A program made the translations under genes and the position numbers. From the NCBI RefSeq assembly GCF_000208745.1, contig NC_030851.1:18149618-18213617 (forward strand): DNA of 64,000 bases. The letters are read 5' to 3'. Below are positions 11,203-24,770 of this stretch, in pieces. Within the stretch, counting starts at the first letter, position 1. Each line of letters starts with the position of its first letter. The notes beneath the pieces were generated by a model. That model saw only the letters and a program-made list of their open reading frames with translations. It did not search any database and was not told the origin of the DNA. The stretch comes from Theobroma cacao. Taxonomy: Eukaryota; Streptophyta; Magnoliopsida; Malvales; Malvaceae.

Positions 11203-14200
11203 CTACATTTCATTGTAAGCTTCTGCCATGATTAATAGCAGAAGTGATGTCCAACCAGTAAATACACGTGCACCTTTTCCCTTGCCCTGCTTCTGATCAT
11301 ATTGTTCCCACAAAAACCCAGTCTTGTGATAGTTTTGAACAACATTTCTGCGACATTGTAGCAAAAGTATATGAATTGAACTTAAGAAACGGTTGAGCGT
11401 AGTAATAGACCTAAGGTGGGCAGGATGTGATTTGTACCTTATCAAATTGTGTCTCAACTCATCATAAATGGCTCTGGCTTTGTCTCTGTACGGTCCTTTC
11501 TCTGCAGAAAATTACTCAGTAGATCAGCAGAACCAGAGGCATCAGAAGATAAGGGAAAAGTATTAACTTTCTTCGTTTTTAATGTTTCATTTTCTCTTTT
11601 CCTGTTCTCAATTTGGTGGTGGTTTTAGAAAGAAGAGGGAAGAGGAGAGGTGTGAGAGGTGAAGATCATTTACCCAATGAGTAATGCCGGAGCGAAGAAA
11701 GAATCATGAAGTTCATGTTCATCCAAATTGGACCTCTCCAATAAGGTGGGTCATGCTCTGTGTTGCGTTTCATGTACAAGGAGCTACGGCATAGAAGAAG
11801 ACATGCAAGAAGACACTTGGATTCATTAAAGCAAATAAAACAAGAAGATCAAGTAAATCATAGCCGCCTTTAAAAAAAAAAAGTAAATCATAGCCTTAAA
11901 CTGAACAGAATAACCAATACATTGCTCAGGAATACCTGGTTTTGGCAAGTGAACGGAGTCCATAATTAGTCCATAAGATGCTCTGGTTTGAAATGAGGTC
12001 TAGCTGCTTTTCCAGAATCCATGATTCCTGTACAAAGTATAATATAAGAATTCTATTAAAAAAAAAACAGCATAACATGAGAAATCTATAATGATGAATA
12101 AAAAGTAAAACATATAAAAAGAGCTTCAAACTGTTTACAAAGACAACATAGCAAAAGCACCACAGAACTGATAATATATTAATTTGGTCATGAGATCATC
12201 TAGGAAACTTACAGGTGGAATAATTCTGGTCATAAATGGGAAAAGGCTGACATAACCAAGATTAGGAACCAATTTCAGCTCTGGCCTTTCTAATACCTCC
12301 CGAACAAGCTCTCGATTTGCATGAGTATTTCCTACAGTCACTTCTTTCCAACTTAAACGGACCTATAATAATTAACAGCAGAGAGCTAATTTCAATGAAA
12401 AATTTTGAAACAAGGTATAATAAAGTTCAGAGTCATAAATCTAAGCCAATGGCATGACAATCTACTTAACTGAACAAATTCAATTTTCACATTATAATGT
12501 TGGGGCATTTTAGCATATTGAATCAGAAAGTTGACACTCCAGTTATGAAAACAGGCACGGAACAGCCCAGAAAATTTCAATGCCCAAAGTATAATTGTTT
12601 GCTTAGTTAGCATCAGCATTAAATAAGTGAGCTGATTGGATATGCTTTCACACGGATATAAGGTTTGTTTGATTGCTGCAGCAACTTGAGTTGGTGAGGA
12701 CTACTCTGTTCAGACACGTACTCTTTGGACAGCATTATTATACTAGTAAGGCTTGGACTAAGTAGTCAAGGATGCTGTGCATGGATGAATGAAGTTGTCA
12801 TGATTCGGACTGCATTCTCAAGCTTGTCACGCTTCAGACAGCTTTATGTCTAATGTTGGGAGCTAGGAGTTTTTCTTTTGTTAGGAGTTCTGTCCTGTTT
12901 TCTATATTGAGAGCATCCGGATATCCCTAAGTCCGGATATAATGTTTCTGGGGGTTCTATTTTTCAGTTACTTTTATTTTTATCTTATTGTATTCATAAA
13001 AGTCCAAAGTTGTTTTACTTTGGCATTCAGCAGTAAAATTGCATAATTTTCAAAAAAAAAAAATCTGCCTCATCTGCATATATTGCCAGATAAAATGGAG
13101 AACAGGTCTAACATGAATCATTCACTGGTCAATAAATTACTAGATAATATAGTTTATGTAAAAAACCAAAATACAAGCAGCATACCTTTTCTGTATGATT
13201 TCCAAAGTCAAAATAAGCTCCAGAAGCATGGTCTAAGTGCATCTGGTAAAGCATCAAGACCAATGAGACATGGAAAAAGCAGAATTTTAAGAGCAATAAT
13301 TAGAATTGCTTGTACATTGAAAAAATTCTAAGACACTTCTACATTGTGCTCTTCGCAGAGAAGATGGAATGAAAAGGAAAGAGGAATCTGTGTAAAATAA
13401 CATTACTATAAAGATTTTTTTTTAATGAATCAGGTATCACCCATTAAGAGCATCAAAAAGTAATAAGAAAACAATTCAGACAACCTGATGACAAAAGACA
13501 AACCTGATTCAGAATATCAAAGTCTGAAAGCAGCTTAGCTGTAGAACCATACTCCTGCACCAATTCATTTCCAAGATCTATTAATTAATAGGTAACTTCT
13601 TATAACTCGGAGAATGCTTTTTCTCATTATGCATTTCTACCTTTCCAGGTTTATTTTCCTTATCAATCAATTCTGCAATGGAATGCAAGCAATCTGCCGC
13701 AAGAAGCATCCAACATCTAAGATCCAAGTGGCGTTCATCTTCACTTGGGTGTGATGCACGAGGATAATCATCTAGCCCAGATGACAGTGTCTGGAGACAG
13801 CAGAAACCATTTCCATTTACTACAGAGGTCTTCAAAAAGAAGCTTTGTTTTTTTCAAAATAAAACTTATGCAAAATGAAAAAGGTAAACTATCTCTGCAA
13901 ACCAAAGCTCCAAACAAAGCTAGGATAAGCTGACTTGTCTCCAAAACCATGGATTCCAATTGCCCTTAGGCCTCAGACAAGGTCAGAATCCAACGGTGCC
14001 TAAAACATCCAATTAGTAGCCCCAAATCCAAACATCATAAAAGATTTTTGGTTTCCAACAGTTCAAGGAAAAAGATTTTGCAAGCCAAGTTTCTGACACA
14101 TTATGGGCCAAACAGCTGCAGCCTACCCTGACAAAACTTTGTTGCTTTGACCCCAAGGCTCAAGCTCATTAAGAAAAACATGTAGTTTACCAGAAAAATT

Positions 14201-17200
14201 GTTTCCATGGAATGTTCTGAAAGGAAACAACAATCATTTGAAAGCTAATAACATCACGCACTATTGTTTAAGGGCTTCAAAAGAAAGCAAAAGTTTCTGT
14301 TTACATATGACTGTCAATGTTTGACAAAATGCTGAAACATAGAACCTTTGGGTTTAGTTCACGAATTGTTGATTTGTCTCTCCCATGCCAGTAATAGCTA
14401 CCAATATCCTTTCCTGTTATCATAAAATCAATAGCAGAATTAAAAGGAGTGGGGAGGGTTTAAAAAAGGTAAATCTCATTACCTCAAGTTCTCAATAATT
14501 CAAAATGGCTTCTCCATGTATCCATGGCAAGGGCATTTAATAGATCTAAAAATCAGTTCAAAGAATGTGCTTCCAAAAAAGTTACTTGAGTAACAAACTC
14601 AAGAAAGCCTTAGCCCAGCCACATAGGTTGTTCTGGACATGTTAATACTTTATTATCGCCATTCTACCAGCAAATTTAATACAAAAATTTAAAGAATTTT
14701 AGTTGTTTATATCTGTATGAATTTAAACTACATTGTAAAACATCAATAATATCCTCCTGCCCTGAACTTCTTGCTTTATACAGTTATGACTACAACTGTG
14801 ACACAACACACGGGGGTAAAGAAAATGCTGAGTATGAATGTCAGTAAAGTTTGCCAAACTCTGCCTGCTTTATATTCAATGTCACATCATAATGCCATTG
14901 CACATATATATACTGATGTGACAGAGACTCGATTCTAGTGCCTGATAAACTTCAACCACATTTATCACATAACCCCAACCAAACCCAAGGGGGGGGAGGG
15001 AGGGGAGGGGGGTGGGGATCACCACTGCTAACACACATTCTTTTCGACAACACCCTGCCTGAAAAAAAAATACTAGTAATATACCTGACTGGGTAGTGTT
15101 GAACCACTTGAACCATGCTTCAAGCCGAACAAAAGCCTGCTGTAGGAAGGAAATGATCTCATTGCTTTCAGTGGCTGAGAACTTGTTCTTCTTTATACCA
15201 TTAACCAGATCTGAAAGAGAATTTCATACTACATTTCACATCGTGTATTGTGTATGATGGAATCTTAATGCAGGGAAAATAATGCATATCAGAGTACAAA
15301 GAAAGGGAACTACAATTTCAAATTACTCAACATCCGTCAATCATACCAATTCAAAAAATTTTAAGACTCCAAACAAATTAGAAAACACAAGCGAAGGAAG
15401 AGCCTGATTTCATGTCCATTAGGCCATGCACATTTTTGTTGCCTGCACGTGTATGATCACCAAATACTATCATATTTCTGCTTGTTTGGCAGGGTATCTC
15501 CAACTCCTCAGAAAATATTATATATTCACAAATCAAATTCTTATTATCTATGCTCATCTTCTTGCACTTCATCCAATTATTGTATCTCTGCTGTGGAACT
15601 AAATCTAAATTTATTTTATCAACCTATGTCCAAGCATGGTAGTCAAATTCCCAAAGTAAAGCATAGACCACTAGACTTTGACTTCTCAATCTAACACCAT
15701 AGATCTGAATCATCTGATACAATCTTTATCATATTAATATGAGTACTTTGCAGAATCACTCGATTGGTAATAGGAGAATTATCCATCTAACAGTCAAAAT
15801 TGCTCCAAGGTCAGAAAATAACTGGTTGAATTTAGATTAAAACATCTCCCATCTACTTTAAGAAAAATGACTTGCAGGTACTCAAACCGGTGTTGGTAGA
15901 TAACAATCCAGTGATGCACTGCGCTGAAAAGCATACCACTGCAAAAGAGCCTAGGACCAAAGCTTTTCATGACTCTGAAGTAATCCTTCTCTGTCCTATG
16001 AGTTGATGGAGTTAAATCACCCTCCCAACAGCATTATAGGACAATTTAATTTGAAAACAACTTACCACGTAAAACCAAAAATAGTGTTGGTGGATTTCCA
16101 TTACTTGGATGCTGCAGAACAAATTCCGCTGGAACCTTACTGCAATTAAACCATAAAAAACCTCAGAATTATATAACCTGATAAACTTGGAACTTTGAAT
16201 TTACTGCAAGTTACCTTAGTGCTTCAGCACCCAAAATTTGCTCACGAGGTATCCAACCATCAATATTTATCAGGTCCAACCAGTGTCCTAGAATATCCAA
16301 GCATATATGAAGATCCCAACGCCTGCTCAACATTTGTGGACATACATGCAGGCACATGCCACGGGCATGATAAACATGATACATAGTAATCAACTCTGGA
16401 TTGTGTGGCTTACTGCAGAAATAAACTTAAAAAAAATGGAGCAAGATATTTATCTCACAAAAATGTGCAACTAACCAGATTAGTAGTTGATGAAAACCTT
16501 CATCCCAGAGAAATCCCCTTGGAAAGAAAGGTCGACTTGGAACAGCTGTGTATAGCTCAGCTGGCCAATATAGAAGAAAATCATCATGACTTTTAACCTA
16601 CAAGAGATATACCCCACTGTATGACTTTGTCAGACAATATAAACAAGGGACTGCTAATCATAAATACAAGCTCTAGAAATTTTTTCTGGTAGAGTTACGT
16701 GCAAACCGAAAAAGTAGAAAAGGCCCGGGGGGAAGGGAGTGGGGGTGGGCGTGGTGTGGAGCACACAAATAGACACATTACACATATACAGCAGAATCTA
16801 GTATCTGATCACTCAATTTTCCTGGTCTTTGTTATTCCTTTCTATTTGAGAATAAAACCCCCTGCAATTACTCAAATAAGAAATATACAGGAGATCCTGA
16901 AGTAAGATGAACTAAATGATTGAACATCATATAACACCAACTTCATGTTACTGTTGGCAGAGAAAGATATGATATGACAGCTGAAACTTCTGGAAGCATT
17001 TTGGATTTTGGACATAGAAACTGCTGCCAACAAGTTGTTACTTGGAACCCAGCAAACATACATTTATTGAGCTCTCAGAATCCAATTTAACCTTACTCCC
17101 TGAAGTTTATTGTGTATCTGGCTCTTGCAAAATTGTTAACTTAAACTGAGAAGTAAGTCAACTACCAATAGCCAATATCCTCTACTATGTTCTTGGGGCA

Positions 17201-20200
17201 TGATCAGAGAGTTAGGACAAAGGTAAACAGGAATTATGCCACAAAGGACTGTGATGACTAGAATGATCAAGTAGCAAGTAAAATGTCCCTAAAAAAGACA
17301 ATTAGACTGCATGAACAAAAAGAAATAAAAAAATTGCAAGTCACTCACATTAGAATTTTTGGGAACTGAAATTTTTGATTGGCCAAAGAAATAGCCAATG
17401 CCACCCAACATGTTTCCAATAGCAGCCTTGCCAACAGTAATGGATTTGGAATCAAGCTGCAAGCACAATGGTACAACATCAGAATCTTCCTGGAAGAGCA
17501 AAATTAACACCACTGCAGACAAAATGAGAGACTGCAGAAGGAAAAGAAAAATAACTCTTAATGGCTACTGATATGACCTTAAGTGCCTACAAGAGGGCAT
17601 CTTATTGAGCATTGCTGAACTCTTAATTGCCAAAATTATGTATCATGACACCATGTCGATAAAACTTATACTAAATAAGAGAGGATATTATAGTTTGGTC
17701 TGTTGAGTTTTAAAATAATAGCCCAAAAGCTAAGCAACCGGAAAGAATTCCCTCTCCAAGTAAACTATCAAGATTGATACATGAGGTAGAAGTATGTCAT
17801 TTCTAGGAATCATGGGGGAGAGGAGCATCAGAAATGTCTGACATGAGACACAATGAGTCTCATTATTCAACAACATACTCAACAAAAAAAGTACTATATG
17901 ATTCAATAATTTAAATTAAAACAGCTTTGATCAGGGCCAAAGATTCTAACCAATTCCTGACATTGATAACCCAATGCACAAAAATAAGCAATTACTATAT
18001 TTCTTCTTCTACAGGACCTAAGGTGACTAGAAAGGATATCTAAGTGACAGCCACACAATTTATGACAGAGCATGATGATAGAGATTGAAAAATAACTAAT
18101 AAAATGGGAAGAACCAAAGAACATGCAGAACAATGAAACTACTTAAGAAATATCAATACCTTGTCAGCAAGCTGAAAGCAATTCTCAAATTTGGCATCAA
18201 ATTCTCTCTGTTTTACTTTTAGTTGATTGGTCAATGCGACACCTAAATTAATAAAGCAAAGGAATATATAAGTCTTGAAATAGAAAAACTCACTGTAAAG
18301 TCAGGAAAGGCCCAGAAATAAAAATAGAATTTTTTTTTTTTTTAAATCTAATTAGCAGCAGATGATATTATAGGATCTAATTCCAAAAGAAACTTGAACC
18401 TGAAAAACAGATTTAAAGATTTTAAATATCAAATGTTAAGATAAAAGATAATAAAGCATGATAACTGCTTATGTGTAAGGACAAAAACCTCAATACTGTT
18501 AAAGTTTCTTAATTTAACAATAGTTTTATTATGGAGAATAAAAGATACCGGCAAGATTGCTTATGCGTTCTTCAACTCTTGAATTTATACCAGTTCCAGA
18601 TACAAAGACAGTATCTGTTTCCAGTGGAATCCTCCCTGAAATCTGTGCATAACAATTGAAAACCGAGGAGGTAGACAAGAAAGACAAACCAAAGTTAACT
18701 ACAAGAATGCAAAATATTTCAAGACAAGTACAATTGTGTTTACATAATATACCTGAAAAACTAAAATGTTTGAAGAGCTCTCATAGATATCAGGCAGCTG
18801 CAGCCGACTAAATCTTCTTACCTGGTAAGAGATAACAAACAAAAGAAGTCAAGGAAAGAACCCCTAAAAACTAAACAATACATACTTTGTATAAGCTTCG
18901 AACAACTGAAGGGAAATATAGGACACATATGAAAATCTAACATACTTGGGATGCAAGGTTTTCCTGAACAAGATCAGACAAATTGTGGATATGAGGTGTC
19001 CTGAAACCAGAATAATGGACTTCCAAATCAGCCTACAAAAGAGAAACATATGAAAGTTGGCTTCAGATCAGTATCTAGTGAAAAAACTATGCAGAAACAA
19101 AAAAATATTGAAGTCTAGAATTTTTATTGAGTAAATTCCATATATTGAAACCTTACAAGCAATTGGTGAGAGATATAGGCAGGAAAGTTTTATTAGTCAA
19201 CTAACTATTTCAAACAAATATTACAGGAGTATATAAGCTATTTGGAGGCTGACATTCAGCCAGAGAAAACAAACTAGTTAACTAATATAATTTATGTCTT
19301 GTTTTGTTTGTATCCAGAGTACTCAAAATTGCAACATATCTAATAAATCGCATATCATTGTGTCAAATTGGGCAATTTGACAACTAATGATTTTGAAGCA
19401 ACAGAATACAAATTATACTGGTGGGGAATTAAGGTCAGTCACTTCCCTAAATGCTAACCAGTAGGAATATGATTTCTGAGACCTGAGTTGCTTTGATAGC
19501 ATGAATGGCAAGTAAGCCAAGAAAACTTCCTACCATATAAACTAAATTTCAATCACGAGCATCAAATTTTCAAACAAATAGAAGTAAGTCTGGTCATTTC
19601 TAACTCTGTCATTCAATCACCATTTACCTCTGATTTTAAATGTAGCTGCCAACCTCCAATGTCTGTGCGTGACCCTGATGCCAGGAGAGAATTCTCACGA
19701 ATGTCCAAGATATCTCTACCTAAACTTAAAGAATTTCCATCTTCATCAGCCAAATAGAAGAAAAGGTGCACATTTTTCTGCATCTCGTCATTCCACCTAG
19801 ATATGTAAATTGAGCGTGATAATAATGATTGCATTAGAAATTTGAATATTCAGCTAAGAACACACTCAGAATTGAACATTGTGCTTTGCATGAAAGTAAA
19901 CAAATGCTACAGATAGTTTCAGCAAATCTTGTCATTCTAGCTTGAAATGAACATGCAAGTATGAGTGCATAGAGGAGTGGAGAGAGGGAGAAATGTTTCA
20001 TCCATCTATAGTGGATCAGGTCTTAGATTAACCTCACCAAATATGGAACTTAATCCTCATTCTCCAAAGTGTAGGGCCAGCTATATAGGCAAATTTATAC
20101 ATCATGCATTATATTAACTAAAGAATTCTAGTCTTAAAACTGAAATCTGAAAACCACTTTAAATTTTAGGCCCACAGACCTCATCATCAGTTTAATACAT

Positions 20201-21633
20201 TTACAAATGTATTTTTCTTTTATTCAACCTTTTTCTTGTACTGTCTAAATCAACTTTAACAGTCTCCTTCTGGCTTTTCTTATCTTGTTTCTGATAGCCA
20301 AAATTTCTCCAAGAACAACATTGCACTTTCTGCATGATGAATTTACCAACTGATAACAATGCAATAAATTCAAATATAAGCAAATATACAATATAAGCTC
20401 TTAATTTACCATGACAAGTCCAAATGATCAAGTGAGTTCATACAAAGTGCAAGAAAGGATTGTCACACAAGGCACTCCAAACAGGTCCTTCACATCTCAA
20501 TCAGGTTTGCTTGCAGCATTCTTACTAGGGAAAATTGTTTCTCTTTCAAGATACATATTCTAAAAGTAACTAATAAATGCACCAAGTTTAACATATGCAA
20601 TTAACTATGGAAAGCTAAAATAACAAATGAACCAACATACCCCTGACTTTGCACATTAATCCGAACTGTCCAGTCTCCTCCATAGCCACTGCCCACCCCC
20701 TTAGATTTCAAGAAACTTGTTGCTAAAGTCATATCTTGGTCAACCAGAAGTTGATGTCCAAAATCACGTCCATTATGATGTGTCCAACCATATGTGCTTA
20801 GCTCATCAGAATCTTGGCAGATGTGTCGCATAAAATACCTCCCATCCTTTATACCAATCCACATTAACCCAGCAATCAAAGACCGGGGACTCCTGCCATT
20901 TACAATTGCTAATTAACACCCCCATCAGTGGTGATTGAACACTCAGAATAAGTGATGAATCAAATAGTACACAAAACCCAAGGAATGTCGCAAAATTGTA
21001 GCACATTATTATTCACAATCTCTTCAGGGCAAGAATGAATACAACATAAATATTCGTATTCACATGATTTTTTCTTCTCTAATCAAAATTATAAAAGTAA
21101 AAAATATCACATACTATGAAACGGAAAACATACTACCTGGCACGAATTCCAAGATAAACATGAGGACGATAAGTTCCCCAGTATAAGCTCTCTTTGTGCT
21201 GTCCTTGAAACTGCCACAAATCAAGTCTCCCCCTCAGTTTAAAGAAAATAAAAAAACAAACAAATACTAAAGCATACATATAGTCGCATTTTAAAATTCT
21301 ATAGTTGAAAAATTGAAATGATATCACTTGGTGCACCTGAGGTAACTCCATAATTTTGGGAGCAGGAAATGGAGTGACGACTCTGGGTTTCCGAGCTACT
21401 TCAGCTGGATTAATGAGATGACTGACTAAGAAGAAGATGATTAAGGACGCCAGGATGCCGAACCCAAGCACAATTTTAAGATTAACGTTAAGGATTCGAA
21501 GCGCGTTGCCGCGATCTCTAGTTTTATCTCTGCGGAGGTTGGAGTTTGGTTTAGTTCTGTGAACAGCGTCTTCGTTGACATCGGTGTATGACTTGGCTCT
21601 GCTTCGAGCGCTCCGTCGACCGCCTCCGGTCAT
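11203..21633 (-). CDS. GCS1: Mannosyl-oligosaccharide glucosidase (alpha-glucosidase I, GH63)
   Basis: Twenty-two coding exons on the minus strand: 21633-21337, 21210-21137, 20892-20641, 19796-19628, 19032-18946, 18821-18753, 18642-18549, 18242-18160, 17456-17349, 16597-16476, 16322-16215, 16139-16066, 15210-15085, 14413-14346, 13790-13641, 13554-13504, 13242-13186, 12362-12213, 12027-11936, 11783-11674, 11501-11438, 11347-11203. They sum to 2550 bases, 849 residues plus stop, close to the remembered Arabidopsis length. It is a type II ER membrane protein: arginine-rich N-terminus (GGRRSARSR), membrane helix about residues 53-72, luminal GH63 beta-sandwich then (alpha/alpha)6 catalytic domain. 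[16 protein letters not shown] lies around residues 435-450 and the glucosidase I signature ERHLDLRCW at 596-604. The enzyme removes the outermost alpha-1,2-glucose from Glc3Man9GlcNAc2 during N-glycan maturation. All splice sites found are GT-AG. No break seen. In Arabidopsis the gene is needed for seed development (KNOPF). Confidence 0.95.
12640..13062 (+). mobile_element. Possible retroposed sequence with poly(A) tail in GCS1 intron 17
   Basis: Intron 12363-13185 contains a stretch ending in an A-run at about 13051-13062 on the plus strand, opposite to the gene, preceded by T-rich sequence resembling an mRNA 3' end. No coding similarity and no clear flanking duplication, so its origin is uncertain. 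Confidence 0.25.
14989..15017 (+). other. G-quadruplex-capable run in GCS1 intron 13
   Basis: Runs of 8, 3, 4, 6 and 4 G separated by single bases on the plus (template) strand satisfy the standard four-run quadruplex pattern. The transcript would carry the C-rich version. Confidence 0.7.
16727..16749 (+). other. G-quadruplex-capable run in GCS1 intron 9
   Basis: G runs of 6, 3, 5 and 3 with spacers of 2, 3 and 1 bases, on the template strand of the gene. Confidence 0.65.
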
Positions 21634-22640
21634 TCTTAGATTAGGGTTGACTAGGGCGGAGGTTCAAGTGATCATTGAGAGCGGCGTTTCTCCTTGCACT
21701 GAAGTGGATCGAGGTCTTTAGGAAGTCTTCCTTTTTTCAGTTTTTAACAGAAAATACAAAGGCCGTGGAACGGAAGCTCTGATGTCACAAAGTGAACTTC
21801 GTGCGAGTTGGGACTGCTTAAATTGTATTCACAAATTGTTAATTCATAATAAATAAACAAAAATTATTTAGAAGACGTTTAGACAAATCTGACGTTTTTT
21901 TTAACGGATGTGATATTTATTTTAGCAATAACTATAAAGTATACTATATCAAATCCTATTGAAGAAAATTTTGCAAAAAATGATAATGCAAGATAAATTG
22001 GTGTAATATTACTGTTTTAATCAAAACATAATTTAAAATTTTATATGGTCAATTGTATGGATGATAGTTTGGCTTTAATAATTTCAGTGTCGCGATTAAA
22101 TATTTGAGGTAACAATGTTACTAAATGCAACAATGTGTAACATAAATAAACAAATTGTATTGATTTATAGTTGAGCCATTTGTATCATAGTTTTTCAATT
22201 TGAATGTATTTAACAACACCTTATCGCAATGATGACATAGAAATATGATGAGAAGAGATACAAAAATTTTTCGTTAATTGTTGATTGTGATGATGTTATC
22301 CTAAAAATATGGTGGACCAATTTTTTGTAATAGCGATTTAAAAATACATCGTCTTTTTTTTAGGGACGACATTCATCATGTATGAGTTACACATCAATAA
22401 ATCAAAATGAATTTCATTATCTCATTTTCACAACTCTATGATCAAAAAAATGCATGTCATTGTGAGACAAAAACACGTTTGAACTGCTTACAAACGAGTG
22501 GGAGTATAAAGGTATGAACTTTTTGCCTTTAAAGAAGGCTGATGAGCAATGGGAGTACTAAAGGTGAAAGCTTTTTAAGAATAAAGGTCATAAATAGAAG
22601 TGTCTAAGCTTATAAACTTTCTATAGTGACGAAAGGTATG
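21634..22640. promoter_or_regulatory. GCS1 upstream region and AT-rich gap
   Basis: 21634-21830 next to the start codon is less AT-rich and probably holds the 5' untranslated region and promoter. From 21850 to 22640 the DNA is AT-rich with no gene or element I can name. Confidence 0.4.
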
Positions 22641-23870
22641 ATCTTGGGAGATGGTCATTGCACTACTAGAATAAAGAAAGGATTTTTCTGTTTTAGCTTT
22701 TTCAAAAAATTTTTTCTCTTGCTTTCTCTCTCTTTTTCCTTCTCTTTTGATTCTTTTTCACTTTTTCTTTTTTTTTAGGTGTCTTTTGGGTGGGTATTTA
22801 TAAGCCTGAACCTTTTCTGCTTGTTGGAATGAGATTTAAAACTTATCTTTTTGTTTTGTACCAATTGGATTTTTATCTATCGTGCTTGTTAAATCGACAT
22901 GTTATACCTTTGGTGTCAATTCTTCATGATTTTGGAAAATTTGCACCTATTTGGTTTTCTTGAGAATCGACATGTTCTTCATCTAGTGTCAGTTCTTCAT
23001 GACATGCTCCAAGTCTGCACCTTTTGTTCTTTTCCCAAAATCGACATGTTGTGCTCTTAGGGTTGATTCATGTGTGTTTCGCGCTAATCCAAAATTTCAA
23101 ATTTGAAATTCTATGTTCCATTCTTATCCATTTGTTAACTTCTGCTTCTTCTCCAAGTTTCTGACCTTTTCTCTCTAAAGCTTCCGGAATCAATAGTTAA
23201 CTCCTTGGTGTCTGTTCTCACTTTATCTAGTGGCTTCTGTTTCTCTATAATCGACATGTACTTATTTGAAAATCGATTTTTCTTGTAATAGAAAAAGAGA
23301 TTTTGCTTTTTTACAATTGAGAATTGATTCTTCACTTTCTAAAGGTCGATTCTTATAGCTGAAAATTTAGAGTTTGAAGATTTATAAATAATTTTCAATA
23401 TAAAACCAACTAAAAAACTCCATGGGGATTTTTTGTACATTTGAAAACTCTTTCAAGTATATCATCTTTGTCATTTCAAAATTAGAATAAAGATAACAAA
23501 TTGGAATAATAAAAATCCAAGCGATGTAAAAACAAGAACACAATATATTTGTAGAGGTTCGGTCTCCTTGCCTATGTCCTCTCCCTTAACTCATTATGGA
23601 ATTTTAAATTCATTATAAAAAATACTTTTTAAGGCTTAAGCATAGCCTTTACAATACCTTTGAAGGATCAAGTACAACCTCTTTACCTTTTACTTAGGTT
23701 AAGATATAACCTGCCAACATAACCTTTTTCAATCGGTTAAGATATAACCACTTAAGAATTTTACAATAAATGAAGAGCTATAAATGCCTCTTAAAGGTTG
23801 ATAGGCTATAAGGTTTAGCTTGAAAGTGATGGGTACAAGAGCATTGGAAAAATTCAACTCAATGAATGCT
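22640..23870 (-). repeat. SIRE-like (copia) LTR, minus orientation
   Basis: In reverse complement it follows the copy at about 27500-28760. The late LTR landmark, a GGGAGAGGACATAGGCAAGG-type string followed by GAACCTCTACAAAT, lies at about 23545-23590. This is the segment seen near the end of plant SIRE/Maximus-type LTRs. Degenerate ATCGACATG and ATCGATT words recur at 22960-23350. No coding region. Confidence 0.6.
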
Positions 23871-24770
23871 TGAAAAAAAACTTAAATGCTTTATGAGAAG
23901 TGAATAAATGATCTTGAAGCTTTTCTCAAGTGTGGAGAGATTTTTCAAAGTCTTTTTCTTCTTCAAATTAGGTGGGAAACATCCTTTTATAGCCTCTTAA
24001 TCAATTAGAGCCATTGGAGGCCAAAATTGGTAGAAACTTACCATTTGAAGCATTTAATGCTGGTCTGCCGCGACTCTAGGATAGACTTTGGTTGTTGGCG
24101 ATGTCGATCTTGGCTGGAAATTTTTCTTCAATTTACACTATAAGATTAAGCTTTTAAAGCATGGGTGTTGATCCTAGCTCCATGTGTTTGAATTGTTTAT
24201 GTCTTTCTTCTTCAAGGATCAAGCTTTGGAAGTAAGGGTGTCGATCCTCCAAACATCTAGAAGCTTCACTTCTCTTTTATTTCTTCTTAGGATTGACCTC
24301 TCCTTGTTGGGGTGTTGATCTTCCAAGCTTTCAGTAGCCTTTTTACACTATACTTCATCTTGGAACCAACCTACAAGCCACGGGGGTTTGATTTTAAGTG
24401 TTTCCGATAGCTACTTTATTTTGTGTCTCAACCTGGAACCGACTTTGGTGCAATGAAGGGTTGATCCTATGAATTTCCAATGGCTTCTTTCTTTTTTGTG
24501 TTTTGTTGGGATCAACTTGCTCTATTTAAGGCTGTCGATCTTGCTATATCCAAAAGCTATGTTTACTTTTTCTTTTTCTCTAGGATCAATCTTTCACACT
24601 AAAGGGCTCGATCCTCATAACTAAAAACCTGATGTTTTGAAACCTTTTGATTTCTTCTAAGTACTGAAGACTTGTCAAACATTTTCAAGGACCTTACAGA
24701 GTTCATTGATTGAATCAAATCTTTTCAAATGCTTGTGTGCAAGCCTAAATCAATTTAATTTTGTCAAATC
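23871..24770. repeat. LTR-like region with GATCGACC/GTCGATCC word cluster
   Basis: Between 24080 and 24620 the pair GGATCAACCTT...GGTGTCGATCCT recurs several times with about 15-25 bases between partners. No coding similarity. Probably an LTR internal segment of unknown family. Confidence 0.4.
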
